DNA of 64,000 bases from CALKJP01 sp046299555 (GCA_046299555.1 JBKBHS010000002.1:310001-374000), one strand, 5' to 3'; shown: positions 52,847 through 62,350, numbered from the stretch's first letter. Numbers and translations are program-made. Notes: a model not told the origin generated them from the letters alone.

Positions 52847-53593
52847 ATGAAAAAATTTGTTTTCTTATTAACAATATTAATTGTTGCGATAAACCCTATT
52901 TATGCACAATATAAAAATGTTTTTGCCAAACAAAACGATAAAAAAACATATGATGAATCAATAATTGATCCTGAATATGGAATAATGATGTATGAAAAAC
53001 TAAATCCCAAAACTGGAGGCGATTCAATTAGAAACAATGCGGGATATGCTGCTCAAGGCTGGATTGAAGATTATTACGATAATGGGAAATTACTACATAA
53101 AGGCTATTATGTAGAAGGCCAACTAAAAGTTTATAAAAACTTTTACCCTGATGGTACACTTGAACGCGAATTTAAAAGTGTTGGATTAAGTAATGGAGAG
53201 CTTACCACATTTTACAGAAGCGGAAAGCTTAAAACCAAAAGCTTATGTACCGAAACTTTTGTATTAAAATACGAAGAATATTTTGAAAACGGTCAATTAG
53301 AATATTTAGAAGAATACGATAAAAAAGGAGAGTATTATATTAGAACACAAAACTATTTTGAAAATGGAAAACCGGAATCAATTCTTGAATTAAAAGATCC
53401 CAAAAAACTAATCTATACCAAAATAGAATATTACGAAAACGGAAATATTAAAGAGAATGGAGCTATATATTACAGCCGATCATCAGGAGATTACTACAAA
53501 ACAGATATATGGAAAGAATTTGACGAAAACGGCAAATTAATTAAAGAAATTACCTACGAAAACGGTAAACCGATATCTGAAAAAATTTATTAA
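52847..53593 (+). CDS. Secreted MORN/YwqK-type repeat protein
   Basis: This 248-residue protein has a signal peptide (VFLLTILIVAINPIYAQ) and at least five MORN-like repeats of the form YYDNGKLLHKGYYVEGQLKVYKNFYPDGTLE, YRSGKLKTKSL, YFENGQLEYLEEY, YFENGKPES, YYENGNIKENG and FDENGKLIKEITYENGKP. These are called YwqK antitoxin-like repeats in databases. In Bacteroidota most are envelope proteins of unknown role with no toxin partner, and none is seen here. Confidence 0.85.
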   Translation: MKKFVFLLTILIVAINPIYAQYKNVFAKQNDKKTYDESIIDPEYGIMMYEKLNPKTGGDSIRNNAGYAAQGWIEDYYDNGKLLHKGYYVEGQLKVYKNFYPDGTLEREFKSVGLSNGELTTFYRSGKLKTKSLCTETFVLKYEEYFENGQLEYLEEYDKKGEYYIRTQNYFENGKPESILELKDPKKLIYTKIEYYENGNIKENGAIYYSRSSGDYYKTDIWKEFDENGKLIKEITYENGKPISEKIY

Positions 53594-53686
53594 AATATTC
53601 TACTAACCTATTCGTTAAGCTTATTTATTAACATTAAAAAGTTAATGAAGAAGTTTTAACATTAAATTTTGAGCATTATCATTCAT

Positions 53687-53694
53687 TAAATTTG
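53687..53694 (+). promoter_or_regulatory. Candidate -7 box (TAAATTTG) of the ftsK run
   Basis: TAAATTTG lies 27 bases before the ftsK ATG and opens a five-gene plus-strand run to 59102. Confidence 0.45.
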
Positions 53695-53721
53695 CTCAAT
53701 TATAGCACTAATTCATTTTGA

Positions 53722-56256
53722 ATGGCCGTTAAAAGCAATAAATTTAAAAAAAACATTGAACAAGATTCTATTAAAAATTCCAATAAAGAATTTAAGAATC
53801 CTTTTAAAGGATTAATTGGCATCTTTCAAAATGAACGGGCAATAAAAATAACAGGATTATTTCTCTTACTCTTTAGCATATTTTGTTTATTTGCCTTTGT
53901 TTCCTACCTCTTTACTTGGAAATATGACCAGGATAAACTTTTAGGCTCTTTTTTTTCACTACTTTTTGATACTAATCTTTTAGTGGAAAACTGGTTAGGT
54001 AAAGCCGGTGCATTAATCTCACACCGTTTTATTTACAATTGGTTTGGATTAGCGGCATTCCTTTTCCCTTTTCTATTTTTTATTACAGGATTTAAAATTC
54101 TATTTGGAATTTCAATTACACCGTTAAAAAAATCTTGGCTGCATGGTATAATAAGCGCAATGCTTTTATCGGCAGTTTTAGGATTTGTATTTTTTAATCA
54201 AAATCAATTGTTTGCCGGAGCTTTTGGCTATCATACCAATATTTGGTTAAAATCAATGCTTGGAAATATTGGTACCGGATTAATTCTATTATTCCTCGCT
54301 TTGAGCTATGGTATTATTATTTTTAATTTCTCTTTTAAATTACCTGTAAAAAACAATAAGGTTGAAGATATTGAAGAAAAAGAAACAGAAGAAACTGAAT
54401 TACCCACCAATAAACTTAAAGAAAATCATTTGCAAAAAGAAAATAATAACACGCTTCAAAATAATGAACAAAATGCGGTAGATAACGATGAAAAAAGCGT
54501 TGAAAAATCTGAAGAAATTAATTTAAAAATTGATAATATTCATCAAGAAAAGGTTACAATTATTGAAGAACAGTTAAAAAATGAAGAGCCATTAGAAGAG
54601 ATAAAGGAAGAAATAAAAAAAGATGAAGTAATACAAAATCAAATTGTAACAGATGATAAAGGATTAACTTTCGAAATTGAAAAAGTATCAGAAGAAAACG
54701 CAGAACTTTCAGCAGAAGAAATAGAACAACTTACCAATGAATTAGGCAAGTTTGATCCTACTTTAGATTTATCATCTTATCAAATTCCTACCATTGAATT
54801 ATTAGAAAAACATTCAACAGGAACAGCAGAAGTAAGTAAAGAAGAACTAGAAGCTAATAAGAATCGTATTGTTGAAACGCTAAGAAATTACAGCATAGAA
54901 ATTCAACATATTAAGGCTACTATAGGACCAACTGTAACGCTTTATGAAATTGTACCTGAAGCAGGGGTTCGAATTTCAAAAATAAAAAATTTGGAAGATG
55001 ATATAGCTCTAAGCCTTTCAGCTTTAGGAATTCGTATTATAGCACCAATACCAGGAAAAGGCACCATTGGAATTGAAGTGCCTAACAAAAAAGCTGAAAT
55101 TGTATCAATGCGCTCGTTAATCGCCTCTGAAAAATTTCAGAATACCGAAATGGAACTTCCTGTAGCCCTTGGCAAAACCATTTCGGGCGAAGTATTTATT
55201 GCTGATTTAGCCAAAATGCCACACCTGCTAATGGCAGGAGCTACAGGGCAAGGAAAATCAGTAGGTTTAAACGCCATACTTGTTTCGTTGCTATACAAAA
55301 AACATCCTTCACAAATTAAATTTGTATTAGTTGACCCTAAAAAAGTTGAGCTTTCTGTATATGCAAAAATTGAAAGACATTTCTTAGCCAAACTACCGGA
55401 TGCTGATGAACCTATTATTACCGATAATAAAAAAGTGATATACACCTTAAACTCCTTGTGTATTGAAATGGATAATCGTTATGAATTGCTAAAAGGAGTT
55501 GCGCGAAATATAAAAGAATACAATGCAAAATTTATTAATCGACAGTTAAATCCAAATAACGGACATCGCTACTTACCTTACATTGTAGTAGTAATAGATG
55601 AGTTTGCCGATTTAATAATGACCGCAGGAAAAGAAGTTGAAACTCCCATTGCACGTATTGCTCAATTAGCACGTGCAGTTGGAATTCACTTAATTATTGC
55701 CACACAACGACCATCAGTTAATGTTATAACAGGCATTATTAAAGCCAATTTCCCTGCCCGTATTGCATTTAGAGTAACTTCTAAAATAGACTCTCGTACC
55801 ATTTTAGATACAGGAGGAGCAGAACAGCTGATAGGTAGAGGAGATATGCTCTATTCAACCGGAAACGAACTCACTCGAATTCAATGCGGTTTTGTTGATA
55901 CTCCCGAAGTTGAACGCATAACTGAATTTATAGGCTCTCAAAGAGGCTATGACAGTGCTTTACTATTACCTGAATTTGTTGGCGAAGAAGAAAACAACAA
56001 ATTAGAATTCGATTCATCAGACAGAGATGCATTATTTGATGAAGCAGCAAGAATTATTGTTCAACACCAACAAGGATCTGCATCGTTATTACAGCGCAAA
56101 TTAAAATTAGGCTATAATCGAGCCGGAAGATTAATCGATCAATTAGAAGCGGCAGGTATTATTGGTCCTTTTGAAGGCAGTAAAGCACGACAAGTATTAA
56201 TAACCGATTTAAATAGTTTGGAACAGTTTTTGAACAACTTAAACAATAAAAATTAA
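53722..56256 (+). CDS. ftsK: DNA translocase FtsK/SpoIIIE
   Basis: This 844-residue septal DNA pump resolves chromosome dimers and clears DNA from the division site. Four transmembrane helices lie in about 45-210, followed by a highly acidic linker of about 110 residues (EDIEEKETEETELPTNKL ...). The alpha/beta motor domains have Walker A GATGQGKS at 506-513 and Walker B YIVVVIDEFADLIM. The RecA-like end RPSVNVITGIIKANFPARIAFRV and the C-terminal winged-helix gamma domain (AARIIVQHQQGSASLLQRKLKLGYNRAGRLIDQLEAAGIIGP) complete it. The lolA-like gene follows after 13 bp, a conserved pair in this phylum. Confidence 0.97.
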   Translation: MAVKSNKFKKNIEQDSIKNSNKEFKNPFKGLIGIFQNERAIKITGLFLLLFSIFCLFAFVSYLFTWKYDQDKLLGSFFSLLFDTNLLVENWLGKAGALISHRFIYNWFGLAAFLFPFLFFITGFKILFGISITPLKKSWLHGIISAMLLSAVLGFVFFNQNQLFAGAFGYHTNIWLKSMLGNIGTGLILLFLALSYGIIIFNFSFKLPVKNNKVEDIEEKETEETELPTNKLKENHLQKENNNTLQNNEQNAVDNDEKSVEKSEEINLKIDNIHQEKVTIIEEQLKNEEPLEEIKEEIKKDEVIQNQIVTDDKGLTFEIEKVSEENAELSAEEIEQLTNELGKFDPTLDLSSYQIPTIELLEKHSTGTAEVSKEELEANKNRIVETLRNYSIEIQHIKATIGPTVTLYEIVPEAGVRISKIKNLEDDIALSLSALGIRIIAPIPGKGTIGIEVPNKKAEIVSMRSLIASEKFQNTEMELPVALGKTISGEVFIADLAKMPHLLMAGATGQGKSVGLNAILVSLLYKKHPSQIKFVLVDPKKVELSVYAKIERHFLAKLPDADEPIITDNKKVIYTLNSLCIEMDNRYELLKGVARNIKEYNAKFINRQLNPNNGHRYLPYIVVVIDEFADLIMTAGKEVETPIARIAQLARAVGIHLIIATQRPSVNVITGIIKANFPARIAFRVTSKIDSRTILDTGGAEQLIGRGDMLYSTGNELTRIQCGFVDTPEVERITEFIGSQRGYDSALLLPEFVGEEENNKLEFDSSDRDALFDEAARIIVQHQQGSASLLQRKLKLGYNRAGRLIDQLEAAGIIGPFEGSKARQVLITDLNSLEQFLNNLNNKN

Positions 56257-56269
56257 ATAACTATATACT

Positions 56270-56929
56270 ATGAAATTTATCAACATTTTCGTTCTAACTA
56301 CTTTAATTATATGTTCAAACTTTGAAATATTTGCGCAAGATGCAAAAGCAAAAGCTATATTAGACGAACTTAGTAATAAAACCAAAGCTTACACCTCAAT
56401 TAAAGCTACCTTTAGTTATACGCTTGAAAATAAAGATCAAAAAATAAAGGAAACCCAAGAAGGCACTATTACTATAAAAGGAAATAAATACAAATTAGAA
56501 ATTGCTAAACAAGAAGTTATTTGCGATGGTAAAGCGGTATATACCATTATAAAAGAAGCAAAAGAAGTGCAAATAAACAATATGCCCGACCCAAATAATA
56601 CAGAAAGTATAAATCCTTCAAATATTTTTACTATGTACGAAAAAGGCTTTAAATACAAGTTTGAAGGTGAAAAATCTGAAGGTGGTAAAACCATGCAAAT
56701 TATTTCATTATTCCCAAACGACCCTAAAGGGAAACAATACCATACCGTTAAATTATTTATTGATAAAAACGCCAAACAAATTTCAAAAATATTAGTATTG
56801 GCAAAAGATGGAAATAATTATACCTATCAAGTAAAATCCTTCCAACCAAATATTGCTGTTCAAGATAATGTGTTTACTTACAATTCAAACCAATATCCTA
56901 AATTTGAAGTTATTGATTTAAGAGATTAA
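56270..56929 (+). CDS. LolA-like outer-membrane lipoprotein carrier
   Basis: This 219-residue periplasmic protein has a signal peptide (FVLTTLIICSNFEIFAQ) and the LolA half-barrel pattern: AKAILDELSNKTKAYTSIKATFSYTLENKDQ, GTITIKGNKYKLEIAKQEVICDGKAVYTIIKEAKEVQIN and KISKILVLAKDGNNYTYQVKSFQPNIAVQDNVFTYN. It should ferry lipoproteins from LolCDE to the outer membrane. It is placed right after ftsK, as usual in Bacteroidota. Confidence 0.9.
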   Translation: MKFINIFVLTTLIICSNFEIFAQDAKAKAILDELSNKTKAYTSIKATFSYTLENKDQKIKETQEGTITIKGNKYKLEIAKQEVICDGKAVYTIIKEAKEVQINNMPDPNNTESINPSNIFTMYEKGFKYKFEGEKSEGGKTMQIISLFPNDPKGKQYHTVKLFIDKNAKQISKILVLAKDGNNYTYQVKSFQPNIAVQDNVFTYNSNQYPKFEVIDLRD

Positions 56930-56942
56930 ACTTAAATAAAAT

Positions 56943-57773
56943 TTGGAAGGATATTTTACACACAAACAATTTATAATTCATTATATTGAATTTGGAAAAG
57001 GCGAAGAAATACTCTTTGCTTTTCCGGGATTTGGGCGACAACCGGATGATTTTTATTTGCTGGAAGATACGTTCGGAAAAAAATATCGCATTATAGCATT
57101 TTCACATTTTCATCACGGCAAAAGCGAATATCCTGAAAACAGAATAAAATCGCATCAAATAAAATTTCATGAATTAAATGAAATTTTTCAAGCATTTGCT
57201 AAAGATAAAAAAATTGAAAAGTATGCCCTGTTAGGATACAGTTTGGGCGGTAAAATTGCTTTAAGTATTTTGCAATATTTACCTGAAAAAGTTACTGCTT
57301 TATACCTATTTGCACCCGATGGAATAAAAAAAAATATATGGTATAATTTAGTAAGCAGTACTTATGTTGGTAGATTAATTTATAAAAGTATTATCTACTT
57401 TCCGTTGCCTTTCCACTTATTCATTAGAATATTAAATAAATTAAAATTATTAAGTACTCGTTTATACAAATTTGTTTACAATCAAACCGATACATTTGAA
57501 AAAAGAATGCAAGTGTATAAGGTTTGGCTTACGTATAAAAGAATTAATCCCAAAGTAGATTTAGTTCAACAAGCTATTATAAAACATCAAATTCACACTC
57601 ATATATTTTTTGGAAGATACGATAAAGTAATTCCGCCTGAAATTGGTAAAAGATTTATCACAAAAATTAAACGATATGCACATATTCACATAATCTATGT
57701 AGGACACAATTTAATTTGTGAAAAAACAATACATTATATTGCCAAGCATCCGGGAATATTAAAATCTTTATAA
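56943..57773 (+). CDS. Alpha/beta hydrolase
   Basis: This 276-residue hydrolase has an oxyanion-hole loop (LFAFPGFGRQPDDFYLL), the nucleophile elbow GYSLGG with Ser, and the late His in YVGHNLICE. The Asp is likely in FFGRYDKVIPPEIG. The start is TTG at 56943. There is no ATG between the lolA stop and the conserved N-terminus. The substrate is unknown; esterases and lipases of this group are diverse. It lies 7 bp before hisH. Confidence 0.85.
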   Translation: MEGYFTHKQFIIHYIEFGKGEEILFAFPGFGRQPDDFYLLEDTFGKKYRIIAFSHFHHGKSEYPENRIKSHQIKFHELNEIFQAFAKDKKIEKYALLGYSLGGKIALSILQYLPEKVTALYLFAPDGIKKNIWYNLVSSTYVGRLIYKSIIYFPLPFHLFIRILNKLKLLSTRLYKFVYNQTDTFEKRMQVYKVWLTYKRINPKVDLVQQAIIKHQIHTHIFFGRYDKVIPPEIGKRFITKIKRYAHIHIIYVGHNLICEKTIHYIAKHPGILKSL

Positions 57774-57780
57774 AATAATT

Positions 57781-58368
57781 ATGAAGACGGTAGTTATAAA
57801 ATACAATGCCGGAAATGTACAATCAGTTTTATTTGCTCTTGAACGAATTGGAGCAAATGCTATTTTAAGTGATGATGCTGAAACTATTAGTAACGCAGAT
57901 AAAGTTATTTTTCCTGGAGTTGGTGAAGCCGGAAGTGCCATGAATTATTTAAAAGAAAAAAATCTTGATAAGGTAATAAAATCATTAACTCAACCCGTAC
58001 TTGGAATTTGCTTGGGAATGCAACTATTGTGTGCACATTCAGAAGAAAGCAATACCGAATGCTTAGGAATTTTTAGCGAAAATGTTAAACGCTTTCCTAC
58101 CGATAAAAATTATAAAGTACCGCATGTTGGTTGGAATACCATTTATCATTTAAAATCACCATTATTTTATCATTGTAAAGAAGATTATGTATATTTTGTA
58201 CATAGTTACTATGTTGAAACGGGTGTTCATTCCATTGCCCAATGTAATTATATTTTGCCCTTTAGTGCCTCAATACAAAAAAACAATTTTTATGCTTGCC
58301 AATTTCATCCTGAAAAAAGTGGCAGCATAGGAGAATTAATTCTTAAAAACTTTATGAATTTAAAATAA
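57781..58368 (+). CDS. hisH: Imidazole glycerol phosphate synthase subunit HisH
   Basis: HisH is the glutaminase that feeds ammonia to HisF in histidine synthesis. This 195-residue class I amidotransferase has KYNAGNVQSVLFALERIGA at the N-terminus, the nucleophile Cys77 in LGICLGMQLL, and His176/Glu178 in CQFHPEKSG. It carries the HisH-specific PHVGWNTI. No other his gene lies in the window, so its HisF partner must be elsewhere. Otherwise it could serve a related HisF/PseA-like pathway for amino sugars. Confidence 0.92.
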   Translation: MKTVVIKYNAGNVQSVLFALERIGANAILSDDAETISNADKVIFPGVGEAGSAMNYLKEKNLDKVIKSLTQPVLGICLGMQLLCAHSEESNTECLGIFSENVKRFPTDKNYKVPHVGWNTIYHLKSPLFYHCKEDYVYFVHSYYVETGVHSIAQCNYILPFSASIQKNNFYACQFHPEKSGSIGELILKNFMNLK

Positions 58369-58370
58369 AG

Positions 58371-59102
58371 ATGAAAGATATTCATTGGCTTCAACGTACA
58401 GAATTGCTAATTAAAAAAGAACGTTTAGAAAAATTAATAAATGCAAATGTATTAGTTGTAGGGATGGGCGGAGTTGGTTCGTTTGCAGCAGAATTTATTG
58501 CACGTGCAGGAGTTGGTAAAATGACAATAGTAGATGGCGATGTGGTAGATCCAACCAATCGAAACCGACAGCTACCAGCATTAGCAACAACACACGGCTT
58601 TTCAAAAGTAGAGTGGATGAAAGAACGCTTATTGGCTATTAATCCAGAGTTAGATTTAACTGTTATAAATGAATTTTTAAGAATAGAACGAATTAAAGAA
58701 ATAGTTTTAAATGGAAATTACAGCTATGTAGTTGATGCCATAGATAGTATTACGCCCAAATTAACACTTATTTCAACTTGTTATAATAATCAAATTCCTT
58801 TAATAAGTTCGATGGGAGCCGGTGCAAAGTTAGACCCTACCCTCATTCGAGTAGTAGATATTTCTAAAACTTATAATTGCAAATTAGCACATTATGTTCG
58901 TAAAAGATTGAAAAAATATAAAATTTATAAGGGAGTAAAAACTGTATTTTCGCCCGAAGAAGCTCCACCTGATTCACTCATGTACACCGATGGAAGTAAT
59001 TTTAAAAAATCTGCCTACGGAACCATATCTTATTTACCCGCTGCTTTTGGAGGAGTTGCCGCATCAGTTGTAGTGAGAGACTTGATTGAATGGAATAAGT
59101 AA
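58371..59102 (+). CDS. tcdA: tRNA threonylcarbamoyladenosine dehydratase TcdA
   Basis: This 243-residue E1-like enzyme cyclises t6A to ct6A in tRNA. It has the ATP-binding VVGMGGVGSFAAEFIARAGVGKMTIVDGDVVDPTNRNRQLPA, the YVVDAIDSITPKLTLIS block, and SPEEAPPD. Length is close to the E. coli protein. It starts 2 bp after hisH and ends the run that begins with ftsK. Confidence 0.94.
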   Translation: MKDIHWLQRTELLIKKERLEKLINANVLVVGMGGVGSFAAEFIARAGVGKMTIVDGDVVDPTNRNRQLPALATTHGFSKVEWMKERLLAINPELDLTVINEFLRIERIKEIVLNGNYSYVVDAIDSITPKLTLISTCYNNQIPLISSMGAGAKLDPTLIRVVDISKTYNCKLAHYVRKRLKKYKIYKGVKTVFSPEEAPPDSLMYTDGSNFKKSAYGTISYLPAAFGGVAASVVVRDLIEWNK

Positions 59103-59217
59103 TTTAAAAATTATAAATTATTAATTATTGATTTAAAGAATTATTGATTTAATGAGTTAATGAGTGACTAATTTGTAAAATTATATTTTTCAAATCTACA
59201 AATCTACAATTCATCAA
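59103..59217. other. Low-complexity AT-rich spacer between convergent genes
   Basis: Short repeats of the ATTATTGATTTAA and AATGAGTTAATGAG kind, similar in style to the sequence at 37812-37860. No terminator hairpin is visible. Confidence 0.4.
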
Positions 59218-59631
59218 TTATTGAGAGGCAGTATATGACGTAAAAGTTCCAACTGCTTTTGCAATTAACTCATTTTTTTGATTAAAAATTTCTCCCTCCG
59301 TTATTAAAATACGTTTGCCTTTTTGAATTACTTTACCTTTTCCAATCAAAGTATCAGCCAATAAAGCCGGTTTTAAAAAATTTATTTTAAATTCAATTGT
59401 TGCCACCAATTTTCCTTCGTCTGCAACAGCTGAAAGAGAAGCAACGCCCAATATAGCATCCATAAAAGCCGCCAACGCTCCACCATGTGCAGCATGTTTT
59501 GTTGCTAATAATTCCTCTCTAACCGATAATTTATATTCAACCTGACCAGGATTCAAAATAGTATAGTCCATTTGCATAAATCTCCCAAAATGATTCATGC
59601 TGTTGTATAGTTCAATTAAGTTTTGTGCCAT
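59218..59631 (-). CDS. PaaI-type hotdog thioesterase
   Basis: This 137-residue protein has the PaaI/YiiD pattern with KHAAHGGALAAFMDAILGVASLSAV, where HGG and the Asp in the following helix form the usual site, and ATIEFKINFLKPALLADTLIGKGKVIQKGKRI. It hydrolyses acyl-CoA thioesters of unknown identity. It is monocistronic, divergent from the lipoprotein gene at 59720, with a promoter box 5 bp from its ATG. Confidence 0.9.
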   Translation of the reverse strand: MAQNLIELYNSMNHFGRFMQMDYTILNPGQVEYKLSVREELLATKHAAHGGALAAFMDAILGVASLSAVADEGKLVATIEFKINFLKPALLADTLIGKGKVIQKGKRILITEGEIFNQKNELIAKAVGTFTSYTASQ

Positions 59632-59635
59632 AATT

Positions 59636-59643
59636 CAAAAGTA
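59636..59643 (-). promoter_or_regulatory. Candidate -7 box (TACTTTTG) of the PaaI-type gene
   Basis: TACTTTTG on the minus strand, 4 bases before the ATG at 59631. It again implies a leaderless or nearly leaderless transcript. Confidence 0.4.
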
Positions 59644-59688
59644 TCAAAATTATAATTTATCTATATATCTAGTATCATTATTTTAGCT

Positions 59689-59696
59689 TACATTTG
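59689..59696 (+). promoter_or_regulatory. Candidate -7 box (TACATTTG) of the 59720 gene
   Basis: TACATTTG lies 23 bases before the ATG at 59720. Confidence 0.45.
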
Positions 59697-59719
59697 CTTA
59701 ATATTTATAATTTATTGCT

Positions 59720-60574
59720 ATGAGAATTTCAATTATTTTTTATACCGTTTTAGCATTATTTATTGCATCATGTAATTCAAATTCTGGCGATGCCAGTTCG
59801 CCTGAATTAGATAGTTTAAAAGCTGAAAATGAGCGTTTAAAAGCAGAAGCATTGGCTAAAGATCAAAGTATTGATGAATTTTTACAATCATTAAATGAAA
59901 TTGAAGAAAATCTGAATGCTATAAAAGAGCGCGAAAAAATTGTTAGAATAACTTCAACAAGCGGTGAAAATCAAAACACCAAACAAGAGCAAATTGCAGC
60001 AGATATTAATATGATTGGACAATTACTTTTGGAAAATAAAAGTAAGATTGCTTCGCTAAATAAAAAATTAAAAGCAGCTGGTATTAAAAGTGCTGAACTG
60101 GAAAAAATTATTGAAGGCCTTAATAAAAAAATTAACGAAAAAGATAATGAAATAGCAGCATTAAAAGAAGAATTAACCGTTGCAAATGCAGCTTTGGAAA
60201 AACTATTTGTGGAGTATAATCAACGTGTTGAAGAATTAGATGATAAAACAACAAAACTTAATACAGCTTATTATGTAATTGGAACAAAAAAAGAACTTTT
60301 AGAAAAAGGAGTTATTACTAAAGAAGGAGGATTTGTAGGTATTGGTAAAACCAACAAATTAAAAAGCGATTTTAACAAAGAATATTTTACCAAAATTGAT
60401 GTTACAACAACTAATTCCATTCCATTATTAACTAAAAAAGCTAATGTAATAACTACTCACCCATCTGGTTCATACAAAATTGAAGGCTCAAAAGATAAAG
60501 CTGAAAAACTTGTTATTTTAAATGCTGAAGAATTTTGGAGTGCTTCAAAATACTTAGTTATTATAGTTGAATAA
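59720..60574 (+). CDS. Coiled-coil lipoprotein of unknown function
   Basis: This 284-residue protein has a signal peptide with lipobox (LFIASC, Cys18) and a Ser-rich linker. A long coiled coil follows, with heptad-like ELDSLKAENERLKAEALAKDQSIDEFLQSLNEIEENLNAIKEREK and AAGIKSAELEKIIEGLNKKINEKDNEIAALKEELTVANAALEKLFVEYNQRVEELDDK. The C-terminal globular part of about 90 residues is beta-rich (VITTHPSGSYKIEGSKDKAEKLVIL). Similar proteins are frequent in this phylum with no known role. It is 8 bp before rsmE. Confidence 0.8.
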   Translation: MRISIIFYTVLALFIASCNSNSGDASSPELDSLKAENERLKAEALAKDQSIDEFLQSLNEIEENLNAIKEREKIVRITSTSGENQNTKQEQIAADINMIGQLLLENKSKIASLNKKLKAAGIKSAELEKIIEGLNKKINEKDNEIAALKEELTVANAALEKLFVEYNQRVEELDDKTTKLNTAYYVIGTKKELLEKGVITKEGGFVGIGKTNKLKSDFNKEYFTKIDVTTTNSIPLLTKKANVITTHPSGSYKIEGSKDKAEKLVILNAEEFWSASKYLVIIVE

Positions 60575-60582
60575 TACTACTT

Positions 60583-61284
60583 ATGCATCTCTTTTACACG
60601 CCTAATATAAGTGGAACAGAATATTTATTAAATGAGGAAGAATCTAAGCATTGTGTAAAAGTTCTGCGATTAAAAGAAAAAGATATTATTTATTTAGTAG
60701 ATGGAAATGGCGGCTTTTATAAAGCTGCCATTTCTTCTATAAGCGGTAAACAATGTCTTCTTAAAGTTATTGAAAAACATAACGAGTTTGGAAAAAGAAA
60801 TTATCGCTTACATGTAGCAATTGCTCCTACAAAAAATATAGATCGAATTGAATGGTTTGTAGAAAAAGCTACTGAAATTGGTATTGATGAAATAACACCC
60901 ATTATATGCCAACGCTCAGAAAGAAAAATAATTAAAACCGAACGATTGGAAAAAATAGCAGTTTCTGCCATGAAACAATCGGTGAAAGCTTATTTGCCCA
61001 AAATAAATGAGGCCGCAAGTTTTAATGATTTTATAAAAAAACAAAATGCTTCATTAAAGTGTATTGCTCACTGTTTACCTGAGAACAAACAAGAATTAAA
61101 ATCTATCATTCAATCATCTAATGATGTAATAATTTTAATTGGTCCTGAAGGTGATTTTACTTCTCAAGAAATTGATTTAGCCATTAAACATAATTACATT
61201 CCGGTATCACTCGGAGAAAGCCGTTTAAGAACTGAAACAGCCGGAATTACAGCCTGTATTACTGTTCAACTATTTTCTTCTTAA
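60583..61284 (+). CDS. rsmE: 16S rRNA (uracil(1498)-N(3))-methyltransferase RsmE
   Basis: RsmE methylates U1498 of 16S rRNA. This 233-residue SPOUT enzyme has an N-terminal PUA-like part (HCVKVLRLKEKDIIYLVDGNGGFYKAAI), the KATEIGIDEITPIICQRSERK region and the knotted SAM site VIILIGPEGDFTSQEIDLA with PVSLGESRLRTETAGITA. The last 26 bases overlap the 3' end of the convergent envelope gene, so both transcripts share sequence there. Confidence 0.95.
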   Translation: MHLFYTPNISGTEYLLNEEESKHCVKVLRLKEKDIIYLVDGNGGFYKAAISSISGKQCLLKVIEKHNEFGKRNYRLHVAIAPTKNIDRIEWFVEKATEIGIDEITPIICQRSERKIIKTERLEKIAVSAMKQSVKAYLPKINEAASFNDFIKKQNASLKCIAHCLPENKQELKSIIQSSNDVIILIGPEGDFTSQEIDLAIKHNYIPVSLGESRLRTETAGITACITVQLFSS

Positions 61285-62350
61285 ATAGCTTTTGTGCTAA
61301 ATAATTTGATTGTCGAAAATTATAGTTTATTCCAAATACAACTCTACCGGCACTTTCAGGATGCCCATATTCTAAATCAAATATGGATTTTTGATAAGCT
61401 AAATTGAATGAAATATTCTTAATAAAAAAATCAACAGATGGCCCAATCATGGCATTATTCATTCCATGAGAACCAATTAATTTTCCATTGTAAATTTCAC
61501 CTTGTGTAAACTCATAAAAAAATGAAATTGCAGGAATAATAGAATAATTTTCATTCAAAACTATTTTATAAAATGCATTCGTAAAATTTGTAAAACCCGG
61601 AGCAACACTTTCTTTATAATAGTTACTGCCATTATATTTATACATCAAATTAGTTGATAAGCCAATTTTATTTATCGAGGCAAAATAGTTCACAAAAATA
61701 AAATAGTCGTTACTTCCTGTTCCCGGCTGAATTAAATAATGCAAACGTTTATTAGCAGCATCTTTTAAATAAAACTCACCCGTTTTTAGTTTTACTCCAA
61801 AACCTGTTATAAGCCGTTGTTGCAGACCTTTAACTTCAATTTTTCTTAATAAATGATACCCTGCAAAAACATTCAAATCTCCTTGTCCTTGAACGTGAGT
61901 AGTTATTGCATTATATCTAACTGAATTCATTACATAGGGCATAATGGCATTTATTTCAACTCGCTGATGTAAAAAATATTTAGCTCTAATTTCGGCCACT
62001 CTGTATATTTCATAATCATCAGGATTTCTTTTGTGTGAATGCCCGGAAGTTGAGATTTCTTTGTTTAAATTCTCATCAAAAACTAATACAGGTTTTGATA
62101 AATAATTGAAAAATCTTGAATTATCCGGAAAAATTTTATGCGTTTGTCCGCTATATCCGTTAAATGAACGATAACGATAAAATACTCCGATCTGACTTTG
62201 ATTATCAAAAGGAGTAATACCCATATAACACCCACAAATATCACAGGCAAATGATGTTACAACACTAAAATTTAAAAGAATAATAAAACTAATGCACTTC
62301 TTGATTTTGAAACGGATCAGCAAATCGCGGATCGTTAATAAAAGATTCAT
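61259..62350 (-). CDS. Outer-membrane beta-barrel-like protein with CDICGC motif
   Basis: The mature protein begins at a Cys-rich CDICGCYMG motif directly after the signal peptide. About 12 amphipathic strands with barrel character follow (IGVFYRYRSFNGYSG, LITGFGVKLKTGEFYL, ISFNLAYQKSIFDL, RVVFGINYNF). It is usually labelled transporter-like and stands in the MbnP/peroxidase neighbourhood in Bacteroidota. A metal-related role is an inference from the CxxCxC motif and the context. The ATG at 62350 gives 363 residues and a 62-bp overlap with the peroxidase gene. A TTG at 62323 would give a more normal signal peptide (LIRFKIKKCISFIILLNF) and a 35-bp overlap. Confidence 0.82.
   Translation of the reverse strand: MNLLLTIRDLLIRFKIKKCISFIILLNFSVVTSFACDICGCYMGITPFDNQSQIGVFYRYRSFNGYSGQTHKIFPDNSRFFNYLSKPVLVFDENLNKEISTSGHSHKRNPDDYEIYRVAEIRAKYFLHQRVEINAIMPYVMNSVRYNAITTHVQGQGDLNVFAGYHLLRKIEVKGLQQRLITGFGVKLKTGEFYLKDAANKRLHYLIQPGTGSNDYFIFVNYFASINKIGLSTNLMYKYNGSNYYKESVAPGFTNFTNAFYKIVLNENYSIIPAISFFYEFTQGEIYNGKLIGSHGMNNAMIGPSVDFFIKNISFNLAYQKSIFDLEYGHPESAGRVVFGINYNFRQSNYLAQKLFKKKIVEQ

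Noticed and set aside
52847..53593. YwqK 'antitoxin' gene as part of a toxin-antitoxin pair
   Set aside because: The name comes from the repeat family. The protein is secreted and has no toxin neighbour.
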